From: Alphaproteobacteria bacterium
GTDB lineage: Bacteria > Pseudomonadota > Alphaproteobacteria > Reyranellales > Reyranellaceae
Length of the DNA stretch: 64,000 bases
Direction of reading: 5' to 3'
Assembly (NCBI GenBank): GCA_019635875.1
Contig: JAHBYP010000014.1
Coordinates: 21,693 to 85,692, forward strand
Part shown: in pieces, positions 41,952 to 49,572 of the stretch
Layout: each line of letters opens with the position of its first letter
How positions within the stretch are numbered: the first letter of the stretch is position 1
Translations under genes and position numbers: made by a program
The notes under the pieces: generated by a model
The model's input: the letters and a program-made list of their open reading frames with translations, nothing else
The model's database searches: none
What the model was told of the DNA's origin: nothing

Positions 41952-42815
41952 CTACTCCGCCGCCTTGGGCAGTGGCCGGGCCGGCTCGCCGCGGTTGATC
42001 GCCTGCAGGCACTGGGAGCAGACGCGGAAGCAATGGTCGGAGAGCTTCTTGCGGTCGCCGAACATCGTGATGTCGACCGGTTCGTGGAACTGGATCACCA
42101 CGCTGCATTCGCCCAGCTTGCAGACGTTCCACAGATGGCCGGCGAGCTCCATGTCGCCGTACCAGGTGAAGTAGGGCCGCCAGTAGCGGCCCAGCGGAAT
42201 GCCGTCGAGCCTCGTGTAGGCGACGGTGAAGGGCTGCACGCGCAGCGGCTTGCCTCCCGGCGTGACCTGGGCCACGGCGAACAGCGCGCTGCGGAAGGGC
42301 AGCACGCGTGTGCCGTCGCTGCTGGTGCCCTCCGGGAACAGGATCAGGCTGTCGCCCGACTCGAGCCGGCCGATGATGCTGTCTCGGCTCTCGCGCGTGG
42401 CGCGCGTGCGACGCTCGACGAAGACCGTGCGCTGCAGCTTGGCCAGCACGCTGAAGAACGGCCAGGTCGCCACTTCGGCCTTGGCGACGAAGGAGCAGGG
42501 CATCGTCGAGCCCAGGGTCTCGATGTCGAGATAGGAGACGTGGTTGCCGACATAGAGCGTCGGCGACTCGGTCGAGCGCGTGCCGCGCACCTCGATCTTC
42601 AGGCCGAGGATGAGGCAGACGAGGCGGTGGTAGCAGTAGGGCAGGCCACGCGTCACCGGGCCGACGCGCAGCAGAACGGCCAGCGCCTGGACCGGGATCA
42701 GGGTCAGGGTGAGGATCGCGTAGGTGATCAGGCGGAACGTGGCGCGTCCGGACGAACCGAGCGAGGGCGCGGCCTCGCGGAAGGCGCGATTCTCCGCCGA
42801 GATCGACGATTTCAT
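41952..42815 (-). CDS. plsC: 1-acyl-sn-glycerol-3-phosphate acyltransferase / OlsA-like (PlsC family)
   Basis: A 287-residue membrane-associated acyltransferase. A hydrophobic segment lies at about 28-50. The catalytic motif NHVSYLD (HX4D) is near 94-100, the substrate motif VFVERRTRATRES near 130, and the FPEGTSSDG motif near 160-168. It could make phosphatidic acid or, because it overlaps a GNAT-type OlsB-like gene by four bases, O-acylate lyso-ornithine lipid. The true ATG at 42815 follows from that overlap; the longer frame to 43205 is antisense-like noise. In related genomes this pair sits between fur and miaB, as here. Confidence 0.92.
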   Translation of the reverse strand: MKSSISAENRAFREAAPSLGSSGRATFRLITYAILTLTLIPVQALAVLLRVGPVTRGLPYCYHRLVCLILGLKIEVRGTRSTESPTLYVGNHVSYLDIETLGSTMPCSFVAKAEVATWPFFSVLAKLQRTVFVERRTRATRESRDSIIGRLESGDSLILFPEGTSSDGTRVLPFRSALFAVAQVTPGGKPLRVQPFTVAYTRLDGIPLGRYWRPYFTWYGDMELAGHLWNVCKLGECSVVIQFHEPVDITMFGDRKKLSDHCFRVCSQCLQAINRGEPARPLPKAAE

Positions 42816-43648
42816 TCCGCGTCGCGCTGGGCGCGCTCGTAGTGCCGGAAGTACTTCTCGGTCACCAGATCGGTCTTCACGACGATGCAGACATCGACCG
42901 TATTGAACTGACTGTCGATCACCGCGCCGTCGCCGACGAAGCCGCCCAGCCGCAGATAGCCCTTGATCAGCGGCGGCACCATGCGCTCGGCCAGCTTCGC
43001 GTCGTAGCTGCCCGACGGCAGCAGGTTCATGTCGACGTAACGCTCGGGCAGGGCGCGGGCGCGCAGCTCGGGCGGTGCGAGGTGCTTCTGGTAGAGATAG
43101 GACAGCGGCAGGGCGAGGCGCTGCAGGTCGTTGCCTGGCAGGCTGGCGCAGCCGAACAGCATCTCGATGTCGAAGTGCGAGACGTAGGTGGCGATGCCGC
43201 GCCACAGCATGTTCATGGTCGCCCCGTTGCGCGCCGAGGCATCGACGCAGGAGCGGCCGACCTCCAGCACCTCGCCCGGCCAGTCGACCAGGCGGGAGAT
43301 GTCGTATTCGGCGGCCGAGTAGAAGCGGCCATAGGCAGCCGCGGCGCTACGCCGGATCAGGCGGTAGGTACCGACGATCGAGGCAGCGCCGGCGCGGCGG
43401 CGGTCGATCACCAGCAGATGGTCGCACAGCGCGTCGAAATCGTCCAAGTCGCGCCGCTGCGCCTCCATCTCGGGCGTCGGCCGCGCCGCCATCTCCTCGT
43501 AGAAGACGCGGTAGCGCAGCGCCTGCGAGGCGTCGAGGTCGGCCTCGTCACGCGCCAGACGAACCTCGAGGTCGCCGGCGACGATCGGGGGTAGGCTGCT
43601 GTCGAACCGACGGGGCACGGGGCTCCGGTCGATGGCGGCGCTGCTCAT
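42812..43648 (-). CDS. GNAT-type N-acyltransferase, OlsB-like
   Basis: A 278-residue protein of the acetyltransferase_5/OlsB group. OlsB transfers a 3-hydroxyacyl chain from ACP to ornithine in the first step of ornithine-lipid synthesis. Features are LRYRVFYEEMA near 43-53, DFDALCDHLLVID near 68-80, VGTYRLIRRSAA, and EVGRSCVDASAR near 128-139, matching that family. The GNAT fold core is present without a classical RxxGxG loop, as usual for OlsB. Overlap with a PlsC-family gene supports an OlsB-OlsA pair, but the family also includes hemolysin-like proteins of unproven activity. Confidence 0.82.
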   Translation of the reverse strand: MSSAAIDRSPVPRRFDSSLPPIVAGDLEVRLARDEADLDASQALRYRVFYEEMAARPTPEMEAQRRDLDDFDALCDHLLVIDRRRAGAASIVGTYRLIRRSAAAAYGRFYSAAEYDISRLVDWPGEVLEVGRSCVDASARNGATMNMLWRGIATYVSHFDIEMLFGCASLPGNDLQRLALPLSYLYQKHLAPPELRARALPERYVDMNLLPSGSYDAKLAERMVPPLIKGYLRLGGFVGDGAVIDSQFNTVDVCIVVKTDLVTEKYFRHYERAQRDAE

Positions 43649-43689
43649 GCGGGCATTATCGGGCGGCGCGGGCCAGCGTCCACCGGTTT

Positions 43690-44145
43690 TTATCGTCCGG
43701 GAGCCTTCTTGGCGTGGGCGTCCTCGGCATCGACCGGCACGGCGTAGAGCTCGAGGCGATGGTCGACGAGGCGATAGCCCAGCTTGCGGGCGATGGTCCG
43801 CTGCAGCTCCTCGATCTCCTCGCTGTTGAACTCGACCACCTTGCCCGAATGCAGGTCGATCAGGTGATCGTGGTGCGCGTGGGTCGCTTCCTCGTAGCGC
43901 GAGCGACCGTCGCGGAAATCGTGGCGCTCGAGGATCGCCGCCTCCTCGAACAGACGCACCGTGCGATACACCGTGGCGATCGAGATGCGCGAATCGATCG
44001 CGGTGGCCCGCTTGTGCACAGCCTCGACGTCGGGATGGTCGTCCGCCTCCGACAGCACGCGCGCGATCACCCGGCGCTGCTCCGTCATCTTCAGGCCCTT
44101 GTCGATGCAGCGCTGCTCGAGACGCGATTTGGCAGGTGTCGACAC
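43690..44145 (-). CDS. fur: Fur family transcriptional regulator
   Basis: A 151-residue metal-responsive repressor. The N-terminal winged helix includes KGLKMTEQRRVIARVL (about 12-27) and the recognition helix region ISIATVYRTVRLFEEAA. The metal-binding THAHHDHLIDLHSGKVVEF segment (about 88-106) is intact. The CXXC structural zinc motifs of gamma-proteobacterial Fur are missing, as is normal for alphaproteobacterial Fur/Mur; the response may be to iron or manganese. The GTG at 44145 has GGAG 11 bases upstream and places the protein start correctly; an ATG inside would remove part of the HTH. Confidence 0.93.
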   Translation of the reverse strand: MSTPAKSRLEQRCIDKGLKMTEQRRVIARVLSEADDHPDVEAVHKRATAIDSRISIATVYRTVRLFEEAAILERHDFRDGRSRYEEATHAHHDHLIDLHSGKVVEFNSEEIEELQRTIARKLGYRLVDHRLELYAVPVDAEDAHAKKAPGR

Positions 44146-44266
44146 GGTGACGCTCCGAAGTGGCTGGTGGCTCCAGTCCTCGGCCCCTCTATACAGTGTT
44201 CGCCCCGGGCGTCGCCACCCGAGTTGCGGCGCTGAGAGTCGTTCGCGCCTTTGTCCCTGACGATTG

Positions 44267-44719
44267 TCAGGCCTTTCCGGAGCGCGCCACCCTCGCCCGC
44301 ATGCGCTTGGTGCCGAGGCCGACCTTCTTGGCGAGCGCGCTGCGCACCTTGGAATAGCTCGGCGCCACCATCGGGTAGTCGGCCGGCAGGCCCCATTTCG
44401 CACGGTACTGGTCAGGGGTCATGCCGTACGCGCTCATCAGATGGCGCTTCAACATCTTGTGCTTGGAGCCATCCTCGAGACAGACAAGGTAGTCCTTGGT
44501 AATGGACTTCTTGACCGGAACCGCCGGATCGCGCTTCACCCCGAGGGCGGGGGCGCCGCCCTGCACGCCGTTCAGGGTGCTGAACACCTGCTCGATCAAC
44601 TTCGGCACGTCGCCGATCGACACCGTATTATTCGACAGATGCGCTGAAACGATCTGCGAAGTCAGTGCAAGAAGATCGGCCGAAGCCGCGGTGTTTTCTG
44701 CCATCTTGTCCTTCGCCAT
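44267..44719 (-). CDS. mucR: MucR/Ros family transcriptional regulator
   Basis: A 150-residue zinc-finger regulator characteristic of Alphaproteobacteria, controlling exopolysaccharide, motility and cell-cycle genes in several members. The single Ros-type finger is VCLEDGSKHKMLKRHLMSAY near 85-104, where one cysteine and the spaced histidines are conserved but the second cysteine is replaced by aspartate, as in other MucR proteins. YGMTPDQYRAKWGLP and KVGLG end segments are standard. A promoter with TTGATC-N17-TATAGG lies upstream. The ATG at 44719 is preferred over a TTG at 44731. It lies upstream of fur and divergent from tusA. Confidence 0.93.
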   Translation of the reverse strand: MAKDKMAENTAASADLLALTSQIVSAHLSNNTVSIGDVPKLIEQVFSTLNGVQGGAPALGVKRDPAVPVKKSITKDYLVCLEDGSKHKMLKRHLMSAYGMTPDQYRAKWGLPADYPMVAPSYSKVRSALAKKVGLGTKRMRARVARSGKA

Positions 44720-44745
44720 GATTTGCCCCAACTGGAGGCCAAGCC

Positions 44746-44774
44746 CCTATAGTCTGGTATTCGGCCGGGATCAA
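44746..44774 (-). promoter_or_regulatory. Sigma-70 promoter of mucR
   Basis: Read on the minus strand: TTGATC at 44769-44774, 17-base spacer, TATAGG at 44746-44751. The start of transcription would be near 44739, about 20 bases before the mucR ATG. MucR proteins often repress their own gene, and AT-rich bases overlap this promoter, but no defined operator is claimed. Confidence 0.65.
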
Positions 44775-44807
44775 TCCAACTGATGACGAACTCATGGCAA
44801 ATTGACG

Positions 44808-45050
44808 ATGCAGGTCGATGAAGTGACGGAGATCGACATCACGGGGGACGTGTGCCCCATGACCTTCGTTCGCGTCAAGCTGGCGCTGGAGAGAATGGCG
44901 CCCGACGCCACGCTGATGGTGCGACTCAACGATGGCGAGCCGCTGCGCAACGTGCCGCGTTCGGCGCGCGCCGAAGGCTACGTTGTCGAGGAACTGGGAC
45001 CCGAGAGTCCCGGCGGCCGCGTGCACCACCTGCGCATCACGCGCCAGTGA
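44808..45050 (+). CDS. Sulfurtransferase TusA family protein
   Basis: An 80-residue protein of the TusA/SirA/YeeD fold. The hallmark is DITGDVCPMTFVRVKLAL at about 10-27, placing the persulfide-bearing cysteine at residue 16. In classical TusA the motif is CPxP; here it is CPMT, so this belongs to the CPxT variant group. The start at 44808 (ATG) is preferred over TTG 44802; no strong ribosome site is present. It faces mucR divergently and converges with rimI, whose end is five bases away. The sulfur acceptor is unknown; it is probably not the tRNA thiolation TusA itself. Confidence 0.85.
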   Translation: MQVDEVTEIDITGDVCPMTFVRVKLALERMAPDATLMVRLNDGEPLRNVPRSARAEGYVVEELGPESPGGRVHHLRITRQ

Positions 45051-45055
45051 ACTCA

Positions 45056-45541
45056 TTACTTGTACGACAGCGCACGACTCATGACGAGCGCGGCCGCCGC
45101 CGGTGCCGCGCCGCGCGCGTAGTAGGACGGCCGCCTGCCGCTCACCGAGAATCCGTGGCGCTCGTACAGGCCGCGCGCCGGCTCGTTGTCCTCGGCGACA
45201 TCCAGGAAGACGGTGCGCACGGCGCGCGCCGCGCAATCCGCCATTGCCTGTTCCAGCAATCGTGCGGCGCCGCCGCGCCGCCGCCGCTGCGGTGTTACGC
45301 CAAGCGTGAGGATCTCCGCCTCGTCGGCCGCGGCGCGCAGCAGGATGAGGCCGCACGCCGCGCCGTCCCCGGGCTCGACGAGCAGATGGCCGAAGCATCC
45401 CGGCGTGGCCAGCAGGGCCGAGAACTCGGCGGCTGACCAGGATCGCTCCCATGGCTGCGGAAAGACCAGGCGATACAGCGCCGCGGCCTGGCTGGACTGC
45501 GCCGAAGTCATCGGCGCGACGCGCCAGTCGAGCCGATCCAC
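45056..45541 (-). CDS. rimI: Ribosomal-protein-alanine N-acetyltransferase RimI
   Basis: GNAT enzyme that acetylates the N-terminus of S18 in E. coli. The 161-residue protein starts with GTG two bases after the tsaB stop, so that the first strand RLDWRVAP is included; ATG 45511 would cut it off. The acetyl-CoA loop is TPQRRRRGGAARLL near 87-100 and the C-terminal YERHGFSVSGRRPSYY motif is present. tsaB followed by rimI is a widespread pair, and here they are on the same strand and probably cotranscribed. Substrate specificity is inferred from this context. Confidence 0.9.
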   Translation of the reverse strand: MDRLDWRVAPMTSAQSSQAAALYRLVFPQPWERSWSAAEFSALLATPGCFGHLLVEPGDGAACGLILLRAAADEAEILTLGVTPQRRRRGGAARLLEQAMADCAARAVRTVFLDVAEDNEPARGLYERHGFSVSGRRPSYYARGAAPAAAALVMSRALSYK

Positions 45542-45543
45542 GC

Positions 45544-46287
45544 TCAGCCTTCGAGGTCGGCGGTCGTGCGCGCGCCGCTGGCGAGCGTGACGTCGGCGCC
45601 GCGCAGGTAGAGCGGGCGCGGCGGGCCGCGGTGCGTCCACGCGTCGACGCCGACCGCCAGGGCATGCGCCGCCAGAACGGCCGGGTCGATCTCCGGCGAT
45701 GAGCTGCCGGGCTCGGCGCGCGCGCCAATGTCGCGCAATTCGCCGACCAGGCGGCGCGCGCCGTCGCCGATGACGATCGCCGGTCGATCCGTCAGGCGCT
45801 CGGCCAGCGTCCGCGCCGTTGCCGCGAAAGGCGCTGCGTCGGGCATGGCCATGAAGTAGTCGCCGCGGCCGGACTCGATGGCCACCACGAGCACGCCGTC
45901 GGCACGGCCGCGATCGGCCGGCGCGGCGCCGAGCAGCAGGGCGTCCGTCGTGGCGATGCCGGCTACGGGAATGCGCAGCGTCATCGCCAGGCCTCGTGCC
46001 ATGGCCAGGCCGATGCGCACGCCGGTGAAGCTGCCGGGGCCGATCGTCAGCGCCACCAGATCGAGATCCGACGGGCGCCAATCGGCGCGCCGCAGGGCCT
46101 CGTCGATCATCGGCGCCAGCATCGCCGCGTGCCCGCGCGTCATCGCCCGCGCCTCCGACGCCACGATGGCGACCGCTCCGCGCTGCTCGGCGAGCGCCAC
46201 GGCGCAGCGCGCCAGGCAGGTATCGAGCGCCAGCACGCGCCGGGCCGGGCCGGCGCGCGGCTGGCGCGTCGCCGCCTGGCGCGGCAT
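45544..46287 (-). CDS. tsaB: tRNA threonylcarbamoyladenosine biosynthesis protein TsaB
   Basis: ASKHA-fold protein that forms a complex with TsaD and TsaE to make t6A37 in tRNAs. The 247-residue protein begins its homology at VLALDTCLARCAVAL. The family motif GPGSFTGVRIGLAMARGLA (about 82-100) is clear, and IESGRGDYFMAM near 134 marks TsaB. The catalytic metal histidines of TsaD are absent, as expected. ATGs at 46305, 46299 and 46287 are possible; 46287 avoids overlap with the divergent ddpX-like gene at 46298. tsaD and tsaE are not in the window. Confidence 0.93.
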   Translation of the reverse strand: MPRQAATRQPRAGPARRVLALDTCLARCAVALAEQRGAVAIVASEARAMTRGHAAMLAPMIDEALRRADWRPSDLDLVALTIGPGSFTGVRIGLAMARGLAMTLRIPVAGIATTDALLLGAAPADRGRADGVLVVAIESGRGDYFMAMPDAAPFAATARTLAERLTDRPAIVIGDGARRLVGELRDIGARAEPGSSSPEIDPAVLAAHALAVGVDAWTHRGPPRPLYLRGADVTLASGARTTADLEG

Positions 46288-46297
46288 CCTGGCGTCC

Positions 46298-46852
46298 ATG
46301 GACATCGTTGAGATCGCCGCTCCCGCCTTCGACGTCGACATCGCGCTCGCCTACGCGACGCCGGCCAACATAACCGGAAGACCGGTCTACCGGAACGCCC
46401 GGTGCTATCTCAACGGCGAAGCCGCGCGGCTATTGGCGCGTGCCGTCGGGCTCGCCGCGCCGCTGGGGCTGCGCCTGCGCATCTTCGACGCGCTCAGGCC
46501 GACCGAGGCGCAATGGACGCTCTGGCGCGCCGATCCGAATCCGGAGTTCCTTGCCGATCCGCGCAGAGGCTCGCCGCATTCGCGCGGCGCCGCGGTGGAT
46601 CTGACCCTGATCGACGGTGCGGGACGCGAGCTCGACATGGGCACCGGTTTCGACGCCTTCACGCCGCTGTCGCATCATGGCCGCACCGACGTATCGATCG
46701 CCGCGCAGCGCAACCGCTTCCTGCTGATGGGATTGATGACCGCGGCGGGCTGGGACTTCTACCGGAACGAATGGTGGCATTACCAACTGTTTGACGCCCG
46801 GCGCTTCCCGCTGGTTGCCGACGCGGATCTGCCGGCGCCGATGATGCACTAG
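46298..46852 (+). CDS. ddpX: D-alanyl-D-alanine dipeptidase (VanX/DdpX family)
   Basis: Zinc dipeptidase of the M15D family, 184 residues. The metal site is SPHSRGAAVDLTLID (His and Asp near 94-101) and the second part is NEWWHYQLFDA, with the catalytic glutamate and the third ligand, near 158-168. The FDALRPTEAQWTLW segment near 63-76 is typical of DdpX, which lets E. coli use D-Ala-D-Ala as a nutrient during starvation. No signal peptide is seen, consistent with a cytoplasmic enzyme. It is divergent from tsaB, with the starts almost touching. Vancomycin-resistance partners (vanH, vanA) are absent, so a housekeeping or turnover role is more likely. Confidence 0.9.
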   Translation: MDIVEIAAPAFDVDIALAYATPANITGRPVYRNARCYLNGEAARLLARAVGLAAPLGLRLRIFDALRPTEAQWTLWRADPNPEFLADPRRGSPHSRGAAVDLTLIDGAGRELDMGTGFDAFTPLSHHGRTDVSIAAQRNRFLLMGLMTAAGWDFYRNEWWHYQLFDARRFPLVADADLPAPMMH

Positions 46853-46882
46853 AGTGACGCGCGCGCGGAGCTTGATACATCC

Positions 46883-46909
46883 TGTCATCCCGCGCGGTGC
46901 GCGGGACGA
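46883..46909. repeat. Hairpin resembling half of a family B repeat
   Basis: TGTCATCCCGCGCGGTGCGC then GGGACGA; the CCCGCGC/GCGCGGG stem is perfect. It lies between the convergent ddpX-like and glucosaminidase genes. Only the first nine bases match family B, so the relation is uncertain. Confidence 0.5.
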
Positions 46910-46930
46910 TTCATGCGGCTTCTCTGCTTC

Positions 46931-48115
46931 TCAGCTCGGCGACAGCCGCGCGCTGTCGAAATCCGAGAGCTGGTTCTCTCGGATGATGTTGCGGACATAG
47001 CTGATGTACTGCGCGCCGAGCTGCGAATAGCGCAGCAGCTGGCCGATCAGGACAAAGCCGTCGGGCTGCGTGCCCTGCGAGCGCTGCTTGGCGCGCTCGG
47101 CGCGGAACGAGGCGTAGGCGAAATGGGTGTTGAGGTTGAGGAAGTAGGCCTCGACCGAGTCGGCGACGTTGGCGAAGGGCTGCGGCATGGCCGGCCCGGC
47201 CTTCCATGGCACGTCGACGGCGTGGCGGCCGCTGGCCTGGATCTGGCCGAACAGCGCGTTGCCGACGCGCGCGGCGTAGGATGTGCCCCAGCCGCTCTCG
47301 ACGCCGGCCTGGGCGATGGCCATCGACGGCGGCACGATGTCGACGCGCAACAGCATCTCGGAGATGTTGCTGGGATCCGCACCGTAGCGTTCGGCGACGT
47401 CGGCCAGCCACAGGCGCTCGGCGACGCTGGGCTCGCCGCCGCGCGCGGCGAGGTCGCGCAGGCGAACGAGCTCGTTGCGATCGGCGAGGATGCGTTCGTT
47501 GGCCTCCAGCACGATCGGCAGCAGCGCCTTGATGAACAGCCACTTGCGCTGGTTGCCGTCCCTCAGCGAGCCGAGATCGGCAGGCACGCGATCGATCTGC
47601 AGCGCCGGGATCGGCTGGCCGCGCCGCGCGAGGTCGAGCGAGTAGTCGTGAGCGCGGAAGACCTGGGCGAGCTGCTGGGTGTTGGACACGCGCATGGCGA
47701 CGACGCGGTTGCGGCGCTGGCCTGCATAGGCATGCGACAGCCATCCGTGCATCGGCCGCGCCTCGACCACGGGCGCGCGGGCGGTGGTGACGATGCGCGA
47801 CAGCGCGGCGTCTACCGCCAGCGCGGCGCTGCGCGCCATCTCGTCGTAGTCCTCGACCACCGTGGCCAGCGCCTCGAGAACCCCGTTCGGCGGCGCGAGC
47901 TCGATGGCGGACACCGGCGGCGCCGGCTCGGGCTCGGGCAGAAGGCTCGCGAGCTGCGCGTGCGTCGCCGCGGAATCCGCCAGCTTGGCGTCCTGCGCGG
48001 CCTCGCCGATGGCCTTGGCAGGCGCCAGCGCGAAGGCGGCTACGGCACAGGCGCCCAACGCGCCGATCAATGAATATTGGCGCCCGACATCGGACACGCG
48101 ATGAAGCATGAGCAT
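46931..48115 (-). CDS. Secreted glucosaminidase domain protein (Bax-like)
   Basis: A 394-residue protein with an N-terminal signal or anchor (SLIGALGACAVAAFALAPAK near 15-34), a Pro- and Glu-rich linker, and a C-terminal Bax/FlgJ-type glucosaminidase domain from about residue 240. The catalytic glutamate lies in AIAQAGVESGWGTSYAAR, and the GNALFGQIQASGR segment matches that family. It would cut the glycan strand of peptidoglycan at N-acetylglucosamine. The ATG at 48115 has AGGCGG upstream; the frame open to 48193 has no signal at its start. Located between nfu and tsaB, as in related Alphaproteobacteria. Confidence 0.85.
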   Translation of the reverse strand: MLMLHRVSDVGRQYSLIGALGACAVAAFALAPAKAIGEAAQDAKLADSAATHAQLASLLPEPEPAPPVSAIELAPPNGVLEALATVVEDYDEMARSAALAVDAALSRIVTTARAPVVEARPMHGWLSHAYAGQRRNRVVAMRVSNTQQLAQVFRAHDYSLDLARRGQPIPALQIDRVPADLGSLRDGNQRKWLFIKALLPIVLEANERILADRNELVRLRDLAARGGEPSVAERLWLADVAERYGADPSNISEMLLRVDIVPPSMAIAQAGVESGWGTSYAARVGNALFGQIQASGRHAVDVPWKAGPAMPQPFANVADSVEAYFLNLNTHFAYASFRAERAKQRSQGTQPDGFVLIGQLLRYSQLGAQYISYVRNIIRENQLSDFDSARLSPS

Positions 48116-48218
48116 GGCTGACCGCCTGGCATTGCCTTGACTGCGACGAACGAACGAACCCTTCGGCTTCTGGCAGTGCCAGAAGCCGCCCAACGCTCCG
48201 TTGTCCGTTACGCTTGGA

Positions 48219-48776
48219 CTAACCGACCGGACGGACCTCGATCACCTCGGGCACGTAGTGCCTGAGGAGATTCTCGATCCCCATTTTCAGGGTCGCGGTC
48301 GAACTCGGGCAGCCCGAACATGAACCCTGCATGTGGAGGTAGACGACGCCGTCATCGAACCGGTCGAACACGATATCGCCGCCGTCCTGCGCCACGGCCG
48401 GACGGATGCGCGTGTCCAACAGTTCCTTGATCTGCGCCACCACCTCGTCGTCATCCGCCGCGCCGCCCTCTCCTGACGGCGCGCCGGCCTGCTCCGCGAG
48501 CACAGGCTCGCCGGAGGTGTAGTGCTCCATGATGCCGCCCAGGATGGCCGGCTTCATGACTTGCCAGTCGACATCGTCGCCGCGCGTGACGGTGACGAAA
48601 TCGGAGCCGAGAAACACGCGTCGAACGCCGTCGACCTCGAACAGGCGCCGCGCCAGCGGTGAACGCTCGGCGGCTTCGCGGTCGGCGAAGTCGGCGGTGC
48701 CGTTCGGCAGGACCACCCGACCCGGAAGGAACTTCAGGGTCGATGGATTGGGGGTCTGCTCGGTCTGGATGAACAT
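48219..48776 (-). CDS. nfuA: NfuA-type iron-sulfur scaffold protein
   Basis: A 185-residue Fe-S carrier with an N-terminal Nfu_N domain (MFIQTEQTPNPSTLKFLPG, the standard start) and a C-terminal NifU-like domain from about residue 110. The cluster-binding pair is in HMQGSCSGCPSSTATLKMGI, with cysteines near 152 and 155. DGGDIVFDRFDDGVVYL precedes it. The protein hands 4Fe-4S clusters to client enzymes; MiaB, encoded nearby, is one possible client. It is followed upstream (to the right) by a very AT-rich non-coding stretch, treated here as a candidate replication origin. Confidence 0.96.
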   Translation of the reverse strand: MFIQTEQTPNPSTLKFLPGRVVLPNGTADFADREAAERSPLARRLFEVDGVRRVFLGSDFVTVTRGDDVDWQVMKPAILGGIMEHYTSGEPVLAEQAGAPSGEGGAADDDEVVAQIKELLDTRIRPAVAQDGGDIVFDRFDDGVVYLHMQGSCSGCPSSTATLKMGIENLLRHYVPEVIEVRPVG

Positions 48777-48840
48777 CGCCGGTCTTGTGTCTTTCGGGCT
48801 CCGCGGCCGGCCCCTCTCGGCCGTCGCGACATGGGCGAGT

Positions 48841-49047
48841 TAGTCAGCGGTCAGGTTGGCTTCAAGATCAAATATGTGAGCAAATAGTCATGTTATACGG
48901 AAAATCGCGCATTTGGCGTGGTTTATCAACAGCCATTTGGCCATCGTTTTTTATTGTTCTTTTTTTGTGTTCACAAGAGTCAAGAATAAAAACTGTGGAT
49001 AATTCCATGGACTTACCGCATTGCACACAAGCTTTCTGCACAAAGAC
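48841..49047. other. Candidate chromosomal replication origin (oriC)
   Basis: AT-rich interval in otherwise GC-rich DNA: by hand count 48861-49040 has 67 G or C in 180 bases. A perfect DnaA box TGTGGATAA lies at 48994-49002, and TTATCAACA at 48923-48931 differs from TTATCCACA by one base. Between them are T-runs (48947-48953 and 48961-48966) that could be an unwinding element. GAGTC at 48977-48981 is a GANTC (CcrM-type) site, with a second, GACTC, at the right edge (49045-49049). The palindrome TTGTGTTCACAA spans 48965-48976. No gene is readable here. Box number is low for a full oriC, so confidence is moderate. Confidence 0.55.
48994..49002. promoter_or_regulatory. Consensus DnaA box
   Basis: TGTGGATAA, the exact complement of the R1-type TTATCCACA, within the AT-rich nfu-uspA gap. 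Confidence 0.8.
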
Positions 49048-49539
49048 TCAGGAAATCGCGTCGATCTGCGCATCGCTCAGGGCGCCGGGCACGATGGTCA
49101 ACGCGCAGCGCAGGTTGCCGGCGTGCTTGGCGGCGAGCGAGGAGATCAGCGGGCCGGGTCCCTCCGAGCCGGTGCCGGCAGCCAGCACCAGGACAGAGAT
49201 GGTGGCGTCTTCGTCGAGCAGCTTCAGCAGCTGCTCGCGCCGCCCTCCCTCACGCAGGTGCAGGATCGGCGGCCGGCCGAGCAGGCCGGCGACCTCGTCG
49301 CCCACCGCGGCCAGCCGGGATTCGGCCTGCTGGCGTGTTTCCTCTCGCAGCAGATCGCCGATGGCCGCCCAGCTCTGCGGCTCGGGCGGGTCCATGACGT
49401 TGAGCAGGGCGACGCGGCCACCGACCCGCTTGGCGCGGCGGCAGGCGTAGCGGATCGCCACGTGCAGCTCCGGCGTGTCGTCGACGACCACGAGGAAGAC
49501 CCGTTCGCCCGCGGTCTCGGCGGCGCTGATGTCCGACAT
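49048..49539 (-). CDS. Universal stress protein UspA family
   Basis: A 163-residue USP-fold protein. The N-terminal strand reads RVFLVVVDDTPELHVAIRYA, typical of the family, with VALLNVMDPPE next, and the C-terminal region contains VLVLAAGTGSEGPGPLISSL, close to the G-2X-G-9X-G-S/T nucleotide motif. The middle segment (LREETRQQAESRLAAVGDEV) forms a helix. It is 33 bases downstream of a TIGR02186-type membrane protein on the same strand and is thus likely cotranscribed with it and the TauE/SafE permease. The role in stress is assumed from the family. Confidence 0.88.
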   Translation of the reverse strand: MSDISAAETAGERVFLVVVDDTPELHVAIRYACRRAKRVGGRVALLNVMDPPEPQSWAAIGDLLREETRQQAESRLAAVGDEVAGLLGRPPILHLREGGRREQLLKLLDEDATISVLVLAAGTGSEGPGPLISSLAAKHAGNLRCALTIVPGALSDAQIDAIS

Positions 49540-49572
49540 TGCCTTCCTCCCCGCCTGGGCACCGACCGCCGG

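Noticed and set aside
44256..44271. CCTGAC-GATT-GTCAGG hairpin at the mucR stop as a terminator
   Set aside because: The six-base stem is short and no T-run follows on either strand.
46298..46852. Vancomycin-resistance cluster suggested by the VanX-like dipeptidase
   Set aside because: No vanH, vanA or vanRS homologs are adjacent; DdpX-type enzymes are widespread in Proteobacteria without resistance.
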